Source: an uncultured Rhodospirillales bacterium (GTDB lineage: Bacteria > Pseudomonadota > Alphaproteobacteria > Azospirillales > Azospirillaceae). From it: a stretch of DNA of 50,687 nt. The stretch is taken from the NCBI GenBank assembly GCA_903931735.1, contig CAIZDL010000045.1, positions 1 to 50,687 on the forward strand, written 5' to 3'. The position numbers were made by a program, and so were the translations under genes. Below the pieces are notes generated by a model. The model saw only the letters and a program-made list of their open reading frames with translations, did not search any database and had not been told where the DNA came from. This document shows, piece by piece, positions 16,755 through 24,331 of the stretch (within the stretch, counting starts at the first letter, position 1; every line of letters begins with the position of its first letter).

Positions 16755-18074
16755 ATGGGCTGGAAGAAACTATTGTCGCGGTTGTCCGAGCGCCGGAAGG
16801 CTGGCGGACCAGCCGTTCCGACCGGCGCCTCTCCCGCTGGTGACCCGCCGGATCTCGACTCGCTGGATTATTTGTTCGAGGAACCGGCTCCCTCGGAGCC
16901 GGAGGGGCCGCCAGCGCCGGAGCCTTCTGCCGACGATCCGCGGGTTGATCTTGAGGTGTTAGAGCCATCTGACGCGGGGTTGGCCGAGGCGGGGGTTCCC
17001 TTTGCCGATACCGACCGGTTTGATCTTTCCGGGCCGGACCCGGTGCGCGCGGCGCTGGCAAGCAGGCTTAGCCGGCTGTTGCCAACCCTGTCGCGCAGTG
17101 GCCGGGACAAGGTGTTTAACCTCACCTGTATGGCCCTGGAAAAGCTGGCCCATGACGAGGCCACCGTGGTGCGGATGGCGCTTTCATCGGCGATTCAGGA
17201 TATCGCCTGTGCGCCGCCGGCGGTGTGCTTGCGGTTGGCCCAAGACGTGGAACGTGTGGTCGCCGAGCCGATTTTGCGCTGCTGCACCGCCCTTGGCGAC
17301 AACGAGTTGTTGGCAGTGTTGAAGGGCAAACCGGCGTCTTGGGCGCTTTCGGCCATTGCCGGACGCCAGCGGGTTTCGTCCCCGGTTTCCACGGCGGTGA
17401 TAAATGCCGGCGACTATGTGGCCACCGGCGTTTTGCTCGATAACCGCGGCGCGATCATCCCCGAGGAGAGCATGGATACGCTGGTGGAGGAATCCCGCCA
17501 TCGCGATGAGTTGCAGAGCCGCTTGGTGCGGCTGCCGACCTTGCCGCGCCGCCTTGCCATGCGGTTGGCCGAGTTTGTCGATCAGGCGGCGCTCGAATAT
17601 TTGCGCGGGCGGGAGGATTTTGATGCCGCCACCGTCCGGGATATCGTGCGGGTTACGCGGCGCCGGATTGATTGGCTGCGCGCCACCGATCCCGGTGAAG
17701 GCGTGGACCGCCGAGCCGCGCGCCTGTTTCGCAAGGGCACGCTCGATGAGGCCGCGATAGAAGACGCGCTCTCGTGGAAGCAGTTCGATTTTGCCCGCGC
17801 TGCCCTGGCGATGCGGTCGGGTGTTCCGTTGTTGCTGGTCGAAAAGATTCTCAATTCCCGCAGTGGCCGGGCGATCACCGCTCTTGCCTGGCGCGCCGAT
17901 TTGCCGATGCGCACCGCCTTCGCCTTGCAAAAAGATATGATGATGATCCCGCCCAGCCAGTTTGTGTATCCGAGGGAGGGCGCGGGCTACCCGCTCACGG
18001 CCGACGAAATGATGTGGCAGCTCGAATTTTTCGGCGTTCCACCCTCCCGGCCGGGCGATTTGCCCCGGGGCTGA
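16755..18074 (+). CDS. DUF2336 domain protein
   Basis: 439 residues; GGAGG ribosome site seven bases before the ATG. After a charged, Pro-rich N-terminus (1-85) there is a helical repeat domain (about 95-430) with the DUF2336 pattern: DEATVVRMALSSAI, EPILRCCTALGDNELLAVL, ISGRQ-like AIAGRQRVSSPVS, then a second half with VDQAALEYL and FDFARAALAMRSGVPLLLVEKILNSRSGRAITAL. Family common in Rhodospirillales, function unknown; the folds resemble HEAT/TPR scaffolds. The gene stands alone, convergent with the next gene (ten-base gap). Confidence 0.88.
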   Translation: MGWKKLLSRLSERRKAGGPAVPTGASPAGDPPDLDSLDYLFEEPAPSEPEGPPAPEPSADDPRVDLEVLEPSDAGLAEAGVPFADTDRFDLSGPDPVRAALASRLSRLLPTLSRSGRDKVFNLTCMALEKLAHDEATVVRMALSSAIQDIACAPPAVCLRLAQDVERVVAEPILRCCTALGDNELLAVLKGKPASWALSAIAGRQRVSSPVSTAVINAGDYVATGVLLDNRGAIIPEESMDTLVEESRHRDELQSRLVRLPTLPRRLAMRLAEFVDQAALEYLRGREDFDAATVRDIVRVTRRRIDWLRATDPGEGVDRRAARLFRKGTLDEAAIEDALSWKQFDFARAALAMRSGVPLLLVEKILNSRSGRAITALAWRADLPMRTAFALQKDMMMIPPSQFVYPREGAGYPLTADEMMWQLEFFGVPPSRPGDLPRG

Positions 18075-18084
18075 GGGCGCGCGA

Positions 18085-18996
18085 TCACACCGCGAAATTG
18101 ACCGCGGGCGCTGACGGGGCCGCACTGGCCGAGGGAGGAGGGCCGCTTGCCAACTCGCCCGCGCCATCCCGGCCGAGGGCGCCGACTGCGGTATCGACGG
18201 CGCTGTCGGCCTTATCGACCTCGTGGAGTTGGTCAAGCGCTTCGCGGTGGTGATTATGGTTGGTGTCGTGGGCAGGCGTGCTCGCCCCGTGCCGGATTAT
18301 CGACCGCAAGGCGGCAACCGCACCCCGCACCTCATCGAGAAACGCGCGCTCGTCATGGTGGTCTGCACCGGGGATGCCTTCGGCTGGTGCTGGCTTAATG
18401 GTGCTTGCCGAGGCCGCGCACGCGATGTGCTGCGCTTCTGCGATCGCTTGGCTGGCTGTGGCGCCAGCATCGGGAGTGGCGGCGGCAGTGGCCGTGGCGC
18501 TGGCGGCAGTGGCGTTTGTGGCTTGCGCAGGCGCGGTGGCCGGCGTGGGAGCGCTCTCTTGCCCGCCACCGATGCTGCCCGAGGAGAATTCTTTGGCGGC
18601 GGCGGCGATTTCTTTTGCAAGACGGGCCGCTTGCCGCGCCATTGCCCTTGGATCACCGCCCATTTGGCGCAGAACTTTGACCTGCTCCAGCAATTGTTGC
18701 AGGCGGGTTTTGCCGACGACCGATCGTGTCCGGCGCATTGCCGTTGCCACATCGGTCATGGTGGCAAGGGCGCGTTTTGCCTCATCGAGCTTGGTGTTGC
18801 CCTGCCCGTTGAGGGCTGCGGGCAGGGGGCTGGCTGCGGGGCCGTGGGCTTTTGCGCTGGTCAGGATGGCGAGCGCGCCCGAAGCCGATTGCGCGCGGAA
18901 CGCCGCCAAAAGTTGGGCCGATTGGCTCGCCCCGATCGATATGCCGATCGACATGGATGTCATGGCACTGACCGCCCCCAATAGCAGTGAGGCCAA
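18085..18996 (-). CDS. Ala-rich helical protein of unknown function
   Basis: 303 residues, not assigned to a named family. Short hydrophobic N-terminus (about 1-35). A charged helical segment at about 96-138 (TRLQQLLEQVKVLRQMGG, ARQAARLAKEIAAAAKEF) resembles small coiled proteins of Rhodospirillales. An Ala/Thr/Pro low-complexity linker (145-195) and a His-rich stretch near 245-255 (HDTNHNHHREALDQLHE) follow. Large open frames exist on the opposite strand too, so strand choice rests on the protein-like helical segment and the start near the methyltransferase stop. A start at codon 12 or 15 is also possible. Confidence 0.6.
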   Translation of the reverse strand: MASLLLGAVSAMTSMSIGISIGASQSAQLLAAFRAQSASGALAILTSAKAHGPAASPLPAALNGQGNTKLDEAKRALATMTDVATAMRRTRSVVGKTRLQQLLEQVKVLRQMGGDPRAMARQAARLAKEIAAAAKEFSSGSIGGGQESAPTPATAPAQATNATAASATATAAATPDAGATASQAIAEAQHIACAASASTIKPAPAEGIPGADHHDERAFLDEVRGAVAALRSIIRHGASTPAHDTNHNHHREALDQLHEVDKADSAVDTAVGALGRDGAGELASGPPPSASAAPSAPAVNFAV

Positions 18997-19052
18997 GTAT
19001 AACCGAAACGTCTGTCGAAATCAGCAGTGAACATGGTCGCGATCGGCTGGGT

Positions 19053-19631
19053 TCACACCAGCCGCGCCACCACGTAAAACGAAAGGTAGGCATCGGGAAA
19101 AACGCTGGATTCGACCATTTCAAAGCCGATGCCCGTGAGATGCGCGGGCAGGGCGTCGGGTTCGGGCTGCCAGAGATGATGGTGGAGCACGTCGGGGTGC
19201 CACATCCGGCACGCCGGGTGGGGCACATAAAGGTAAAGCACGCCGCCCGGTTTCAGCACCCGCCGCCATTCCAGCAGAGCGTCCTGCCAACGGTCCAGAT
19301 GCTCCAGGCAGTGGGAGGAAAAGACAAAATCCTGGCTTTCGTCGTTTGCTTTCAGGCGATAGGCGTTTTCTCCGGGGTTGTCCTCCACCGCGCGCGCACC
19401 GGGAAAGGGCCAGCGTCCGGCCCCAACATCCATTCCGCTGCCCCGGCAATAGCGCTTGGCGTGATAGTGGCAAAAGGCCGCCGCCTCGCCCCGGTGGAGA
19501 TAGGCCGGATATTCCGACGACACCTGATAATAGCGCAGCCCGGCGCGGCGATCGACCCAACGGCGCACCATGCCGAAAAGATCGAGCAGCGGCGCCGTCA
19601 GGATCACGGCGAGGGTTTTAAGTTTGCTCAT
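19053..19631 (-). CDS. SAM-dependent methyltransferase (class I), sugar/lipid cluster
   Basis: 192 residues from the ATG at 19631, which overlaps the upstream glycosyltransferase stop by four bases (ATGA). Longer frames upstream lie inside that gene. Motifs: SAM-binding GMDVGAGRWPFPGA, then DFVFSSHCLEHLDRWQDALLEW and LKPGGVLYLYVPHP, typical of Methyltransf_11-type enzymes found among glycosyltransferase genes. Substrate unknown; a glycan or lipid-linked sugar is plausible from context. Third gene of a minus-strand run after GT4 and GT9. Confidence 0.85.
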   Translation of the reverse strand: MSKLKTLAVILTAPLLDLFGMVRRWVDRRAGLRYYQVSSEYPAYLHRGEAAAFCHYHAKRYCRGSGMDVGAGRWPFPGARAVEDNPGENAYRLKANDESQDFVFSSHCLEHLDRWQDALLEWRRVLKPGGVLYLYVPHPACRMWHPDVLHHHLWQPEPDALPAHLTGIGFEMVESSVFPDAYLSFYVVARLV

Positions 19632-20764
19632 TGGGGGCTCTCCAACTCCAGCACCAGTGCCGCCACCCGTTCGGGTGTCAGGCCCGAAAGACATTCGGCC
19701 TCGGTCGGGCACGCCGGGTCGCGGTGTAGGTCTGGATAGCACGGCGCCAGCCCATGGGGGCAGAGCTTTGGGTCGGCGGCCAAACGCCAGCGCTGACAAC
19801 ACAGGCGGGCCAGGGGGTCGGTGCTGCCGAAAATGGCCACAACCGGTGTGCCCACGCCCAGCCCCAAGTGCATCAGGCCGTTGTCGCAGGCGACCAGCAC
19901 CGCCGAGCGTGCGATTGCCGCCGTCGTTTCGGCCAGCGACAGCTCGCCCATCAGGTTGAGCGGCGCCGCGCCCTGTTGTCCGGCCGCGATCACCGCGCCA
20001 AACGGTCGTTCGTCTGCCGAGCCGAGAAGCAGAAAGCGGTAATCGGGCCGGGCCTGGGCGAGCAGGGTGATCAAGGCGCTCCAGTGCTCAAGCGGCCAGC
20101 GGCGAATCCGCGAGGTTGCCCAGGGCGCAATCGCCACCAGCGGCCCTGGCGGCAAGGCCGGCTTGGTGCCTTCATCGGTTGGTTGCCGGGCCGGCAGCAA
20201 AGGCGGCAGCCGGTCTGGTGCGGGCGCGGTATCTGCCGCGCCGGCCAGCCGGAGCACCGCGCGGGCCGAGGCGAGGGCGGCGTCGGTGTAGTGCCGGACC
20301 GGGGCATTGCCGAGCTGGCCACTGGTGGTGTCGATAAAATTGCCGTCGCCCAACCAGACCACGCCCGCAGGCAGGCCGCCCGGCCAGCGTAAGGCCACCA
20401 GTAAGCCCTTGGCGCCGAGCTTGGGCACCAGCAGCAGCCGTCCCGCCGCCGCGAGTTGGTTCACGGCATTGGTCATCGAGGCCCAATCGGGGCAGCGCAG
20501 CCACTCGCCATCCCAGTCCAGCAGGGACGGCAACCCGGTCACCACGGTGACCGGGCCGAGTGGCGCCAGCAGGCGCAGGGCGGGGGAAATCATCAATGCG
20601 TCGCCGAGGCCGAGGCAGCGGTCGAGCAAAACCACGGTGCCGGTGACCGTCGCGGGCCGGCGTGCCCGCCGGACCTGCACCCCAAGGCTAAGACTGGCCC
20701 GTAACGCGCGGGTGAGACCGCGTTTGAAAAACAGGCCGAGGCGATAGCGGGCATAATCGCGCAT
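19628..20764 (-). CDS. Glycosyltransferase family 9 (heptosyltransferase-like)
   Basis: 378 residues. The N-terminal half begins with a basic stretch and TVVLLDRCLGLGDALMISPALRLL, the usual GT9 opening. The C-terminal nucleotide-sugar half has VAIAPWATSRIRRWPLEHWSALI and LVACDNGLMHLGLGVGTPVVAIFG, the GT9 D-x-G-x-x-H signature. GT9 enzymes add heptose or related sugars to lipopolysaccharide core. An unusual Cys-rich patch follows (LCCQRW, LCPHGLAPC, DPACPTEAEC), which in related proteins may bind metal or be disulfide-linked. Three-base gap from the GT4 gene upstream. Confidence 0.9.
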   Translation of the reverse strand: MRDYARYRLGLFFKRGLTRALRASLSLGVQVRRARRPATVTGTVVLLDRCLGLGDALMISPALRLLAPLGPVTVVTGLPSLLDWDGEWLRCPDWASMTNAVNQLAAAGRLLLVPKLGAKGLLVALRWPGGLPAGVVWLGDGNFIDTTSGQLGNAPVRHYTDAALASARAVLRLAGAADTAPAPDRLPPLLPARQPTDEGTKPALPPGPLVAIAPWATSRIRRWPLEHWSALITLLAQARPDYRFLLLGSADERPFGAVIAAGQQGAAPLNLMGELSLAETTAAIARSAVLVACDNGLMHLGLGVGTPVVAIFGSTDPLARLCCQRWRLAADPKLCPHGLAPCYPDLHRDPACPTEAECLSGLTPERVAALVLELESPQ

Positions 20765-20767
20765 TGG

Positions 20768-21838
20768 CTAATTTCCCTCGCGGCCGTGTTCCATCAGGAC
20801 GGCCAGCCGCAGGATCAACTCCCGGTGTTGGCGGTCGGCCTCGATTCGGCGACGCTGGGCAAAGCCATGGGCAGCCTCGCGGGCTTCTGGCGCTGTGCGG
20901 TAGGCGGGTTCGAACGCCGCAATCCACGCCTCGGGCGAGCGATAGTCGGCGACCCGCCACAAGGAACTGGGCACGTTTTCGGGCAGGCCGCCGATGTGGC
21001 TGACCAGCGCCGGCACGCCAAAGCCCTGCGCCTCCAGCGCGACCCGGCCATAAGCTTCAGCGACCTGGGACGGGACGAGCATCAGCCGCAGGTTTTGGTA
21101 TAGCTTGGCCGGCTCGCGTTCCCAGGGGGCCGCCTCGACATTGGGCGGCACGTCGTCGAGGCTGGCGGCTCTGGTGTGAATGCGAAACCGCACGTCGGGG
21201 TAGCGCCGGGCCAGCGCCCGCACGATGCTGCCGCCCTTGTCGGCGCCATCGCCGGCCAACCCCACCATCGAGCCGGGCTCCAGCGGCGTTCCTGCTACTG
21301 GGGTGCGCGGAAACACCACCAGCGAATCCCGGGCGCTGGCGTCGCGGATGCGGTCGGCCATAAAGACCGAGTTGGCCACCAGCAGGTCGGCCCGGATCAT
21401 GGCTTTACGGTTTTCGCGCTGGAACAGGCCGGTAAAGGGGGCCAGCGCCAGCCGGTAAGCTGCTTTGGCCCAGCGGCGGGCGCCGTCTTCGTTATTGGGC
21501 CATTGGTTCCAGTAGGCGACATCGCGGAGAAAATAGGCCACCGGCACCCGCTCGGGCAGGGCGTTGATCACGGTTGGCGCGACCATCGATTGGGCCAGCA
21601 CCAGCCGGGGCGCAGCGCCGCCGCCCACGGCCCGAAGCAGCCCCCGATCCCGCGCCAGCGCCACGAGCGGAAGCCGCCGCAAACGACCGGGAGGGTCGAA
21701 GCCGCCATCGGTTACGGTTACCTTGACCTTCGGGTGCGCTTTGGTCAGCTCATCGAGCACCTCGGCGATGGAGTGCTCGGCGCCGCCCCAGCGCATCGCG
21801 AATTGTCGGGTCACCAGAAGAACATCGACTACGGTCAT
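20768..21838 (-). CDS. Glycosyltransferase family 4
   Basis: 356 residues from the ATG at 21838 (MTVVDVLLVTRQFAMRWGG); an ATG 11 codons earlier is possible. GT-B fold signs: N-terminal GGAEHSIAEVL, central ANSVFMADRIRDA, and the C-terminal donor motif SQVAEAYGRVALEAQGFGVPALVSHIGGLPENV with E-x7-E spacing. Probably transfers a sugar in surface polysaccharide synthesis. First gene of the GT4-GT9-methyltransferase run and divergent (65-base gap) from the GT4-NodB fusion. Confidence 0.88.
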   Translation of the reverse strand: MTVVDVLLVTRQFAMRWGGAEHSIAEVLDELTKAHPKVKVTVTDGGFDPPGRLRRLPLVALARDRGLLRAVGGGAAPRLVLAQSMVAPTVINALPERVPVAYFLRDVAYWNQWPNNEDGARRWAKAAYRLALAPFTGLFQRENRKAMIRADLLVANSVFMADRIRDASARDSLVVFPRTPVAGTPLEPGSMVGLAGDGADKGGSIVRALARRYPDVRFRIHTRAASLDDVPPNVEAAPWEREPAKLYQNLRLMLVPSQVAEAYGRVALEAQGFGVPALVSHIGGLPENVPSSLWRVADYRSPEAWIAAFEPAYRTAPEAREAAHGFAQRRRIEADRQHRELILRLAVLMEHGREGN

Positions 21839-21903
21839 GGCGGGAACTTGTGCTGTGGACAGGAAGACCATACGATAGGCACGCCCCTTCCCGCCATTCC
21901 GTT

Positions 21904-23904
21904 ATGGCCGCCATGACCATTCTCTTTGTCGTAAATTCCGTTTTCGGCGCACGTAAGGCCCCGGGCTTCCGGCCCTGGCAGTTGGTGCGCTTTGGTGCCT
22001 GCCAGCCGCGGGTGATTGCGCGCGGCTCGGCGGTGGATTATGCGCCGATAAGTTTTCCCTTGCCCGGACGCTCGTTGATTCCGCGCGGGCTGAATTTCCT
22101 GCGCATCAAGTTTTTCCCGCGCTTGCCGGCCCGCGAAATCGAGCAGGAGTTGTTCGATTTTCTGTGCGAGAGGCGGAGCCGCTGGGTTAAAGAAACGCCC
22201 CGGGCCGTCCACCTCTGGGATCACCTCCCCCGCACCGCCGCTTATTGGAAGCAGCGGGGCGCGCGGGTGTTGATCGACCTGCATATGGCGCATCCGCGTT
22301 GTTATCAGCCGTTGGTCGATGCCGGACGGATCGAGGCGGCCAAGGTCGGCTCGCTCGAAGACCCCGCCGCCGACGCCTGCATCGCCATTGCCGATGTGCT
22401 GGTTTGCCCCTCGGAGTTTGTAAAAGAGAGCTTGCCTGAAGACGCGCGCCATAAGGCGGTGGTGATTCCCTTTGGCGCCGATCCCGTGGCCGAATTGCCC
22501 AGCCGGGTCGGGCACACCGGGCCGGTCAGGGTGTTGTTCGCTGGCAATATCAACCAGCGCAAGGGCGTGCCGTTTTTGCTCGAAGCCTGGCGCAAGCTTG
22601 GGTTACCGCCGGCCGAGGCTGAACTGGTGATGTGCGGGCGGGTGTTTTCTGAGGCCGCCGACTGGGTGCGCGGGGCGCCACCCGGCGTGCGGTTTGAAGG
22701 CTTTCAGTCTGATATGACGGCCTTTTTTGCCAGCGCCGATATTTTTGTGCTGCCGAGCTTGATGGAAGGGTCGGCCAAGGCGGTGTACGAGGCTATGGCC
22801 TATGGCTTGCCGCCGATCGTTACGCCCCACACCGGCTCTATCGTGCGCGATGGGGTGGATGGGTTGGTGGTGGAAGCGGCGGACGCAGATAGTCTCGCGG
22901 GCGCGCTGAAACGGCTGATCACCGACGTGCCGTTGCGCGCGGCCATCGCCGCCGCTGCCAAGGACAGCGCCAAAACCTATAGCTGGGAGGCGTATGCCCA
23001 CGGGGTCGCGGCGCTCTATCGGCAGGAGCCGGCGCCAGCGGCCATTGTTCCCGATATCCCGCCGGCAAAGCCCGACCCCTTCGAGCCCGGATCATATTTT
23101 CAGCATATTTGGCCGGCGTCCATGCCATCGAAGGTCAATGTGCTGCTCAACCAGGGGCAGATTTATCTGAAGTCGGTTCGGGCCAAGGTCGATACCACGG
23201 GAAACTGGCTGCGTTTTCCCTTTTATCACCATATATTTGCCGATGAGCGTTGGGGGTTTGCGCGCCACCTTGAGGCGATGAAAAATTACGGGGAGTTTAT
23301 CAGCCTCGATGATGCGGTGTCGCTGATTGAAAATAAGACTCCCCTCGATGGCCGCTATATCTGCCTCAGTTTCGACGATGGTTTTCGTAATTGCCTGACC
23401 AATGCTTTGCCGATGCTGGCCGAGCGCAGTGTGCCCGGCGCATTTTTCGTCGTCTCCGGGTTGGTTCCCGATGATCCGGCCGAAACCACCCCCGAGCATT
23501 TGCGCTTTTTTGGTCCCCGGCGGCGGCCAATTCCGTTTTTGAGCTGGGATGATTGCCGCGCCCTGCTCGCGGCGGGCATGACGATTGGGTCGCACAGCGC
23601 CAGCCATCGTCCGTTCATTGGTCTTAGCGACGCCGAGGCTTTTGAGGAGTTGCGGGGCTCCAAGGCGGCGATCGAGGCGGCGCTTGGCATCCGCTGCGAT
23701 CATTTTTGTTGCCCCTGGGGCAAGCCCGAGCGCGATTTTAAGGTTGCGCGCGAGACCGCCAACGCCAAGGCCCTTGGGTATCGCTCGTTCTTAACCACCA
23801 AGTATGGCGCCATGTCCCCCGGCGATTCTCCTTATGCTATTCGTCGTGTCGGCATTCTCGCTCGGTTTGGCACATATCAGTTGCAGCATTTTCTGTCGCT
23901 GTGA
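21904..23904 (+). CDS. Fusion: GT4 glycosyltransferase + NodB-type polysaccharide deacetylase
   Basis: 666 residues from the ATG at 21904 (an ATG three codons later is equally good; neither has a strong ribosome site). Residues 1-385 are a GT4 enzyme: VLFAGNINQRKGVPFLLEAW and LMEGSAKAVYEAMAYGLPPIV. A Pro-rich linker lies at about 385-405. Residues 410-666 are a NodB deacetylase with intact metal/catalytic motifs: SFDDG, GSHSASH and CCPWGKPERDF. It probably builds and N-deacetylates, or trims, a polysaccharide whose precursor is handled by both halves; the order of action is unknown. No signal peptide is seen, so both domains should be cytoplasmic, unusual for deacetylases. The deacetylase half has no stop or frameshift. 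Confidence 0.9.
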   Translation: MAAMTILFVVNSVFGARKAPGFRPWQLVRFGACQPRVIARGSAVDYAPISFPLPGRSLIPRGLNFLRIKFFPRLPAREIEQELFDFLCERRSRWVKETPRAVHLWDHLPRTAAYWKQRGARVLIDLHMAHPRCYQPLVDAGRIEAAKVGSLEDPAADACIAIADVLVCPSEFVKESLPEDARHKAVVIPFGADPVAELPSRVGHTGPVRVLFAGNINQRKGVPFLLEAWRKLGLPPAEAELVMCGRVFSEAADWVRGAPPGVRFEGFQSDMTAFFASADIFVLPSLMEGSAKAVYEAMAYGLPPIVTPHTGSIVRDGVDGLVVEAADADSLAGALKRLITDVPLRAAIAAAAKDSAKTYSWEAYAHGVAALYRQEPAPAAIVPDIPPAKPDPFEPGSYFQHIWPASMPSKVNVLLNQGQIYLKSVRAKVDTTGNWLRFPFYHHIFADERWGFARHLEAMKNYGEFISLDDAVSLIENKTPLDGRYICLSFDDGFRNCLTNALPMLAERSVPGAFFVVSGLVPDDPAETTPEHLRFFGPRRRPIPFLSWDDCRALLAAGMTIGSHSASHRPFIGLSDAEAFEELRGSKAAIEAALGIRCDHFCCPWGKPERDFKVARETANAKALGYRSFLTTKYGAMSPGDSPYAIRRVGILARFGTYQLQHFLSL

Positions 23905-23964
23905 GGGCGTGCCCGGTCTGCGTGGCTGGCACTTGACCTGGGGCGGCCAACCTGTTGAATTCGG

Positions 23965-24028
23965 CATTACCGGCGCCGTCGCGTCGGTAATGAACTTGCC
24001 GGTAACGAACTTAACGAACGCAACGAAC
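23965..24028. promoter_or_regulatory. Inverted repeat and three 9-base repeats before the ferredoxin gene
   Basis: CATTACCG at 23965-23972 pairs with CGGTAATG at 23985-23992. It is followed by ACGAAC at 24005, 24014 and 24023 (period nine). Both lie in the 141-base gap before the ferredoxin start. Role unknown; promoter or leader control is possible. Confidence 0.4.
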
Positions 24029-24045
24029 TCAGGGAGTCGGAGACA

Positions 24046-24237
24046 GTGGCTTATAAAATCGACGCCTCGGAATGTACCGTCTGTGGTGGCTGCGAAGCTG
24101 AATGCCCCAATAGCGCGATCCGTATGAAGGGTGACGCCTACGCGATCAATCCCGATAAATGCACAGAGTGCGGGGGCAAGTTCGACGAGCCGCAATGCGT
24201 TGCCGTCTGTCCGACCGACTCTATTTCCAAGGCGTGA
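24046..24237 (+). CDS. YfhL-type 4Fe-4S dicluster ferredoxin
   Basis: 63 residues starting with GTG at 24046, preceded by AGGGAGTCGGAG as ribosome site. Two cluster motifs: [12 protein letters not shown] near the start and CTECGG...C...CP later, the YfhL arrangement with a longer second loop ([13 protein letters not shown]). Small electron carrier in the cytoplasm; partner unknown. It is likely a one-gene unit: the next gene starts 95 bases later with its own ribosome site. Confidence 0.93.
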   Translation: MAYKIDASECTVCGGCEAECPNSAIRMKGDAYAINPDKCTECGGKFDEPQCVAVCPTDSISKA

Positions 24238-24331
24238 TGGTCTTTGCGAGGGGGTGGGGCATTATTTCCATCGCCTCGCGATAATCTGCTAAGCTCGCCC
24301 CGGGACCGGTTTTTGTTTGGGGGACAGGCTT

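Noticed and set aside
17184-18236. 350-codon minus-strand frame opposite the DUF2336 gene
   Set aside because: DUF2336 motifs and the strong ribosome site support the plus strand; this frame is low-complexity Arg/His.
18223-19030. Two large plus-strand frames opposite the Ala-rich gene
   Set aside because: Cys/Gly/Arg-rich translations with no helical or domain-like pattern; kept the minus strand, though with moderate confidence.
24238-24331. Purine/xanthine riboswitch before the NCS2 permease
   Set aside because: The gap can form GGGGC/GCCCC and ATCGC/GCGAT pairs, but I could not match it to a known riboswitch consensus by eye.
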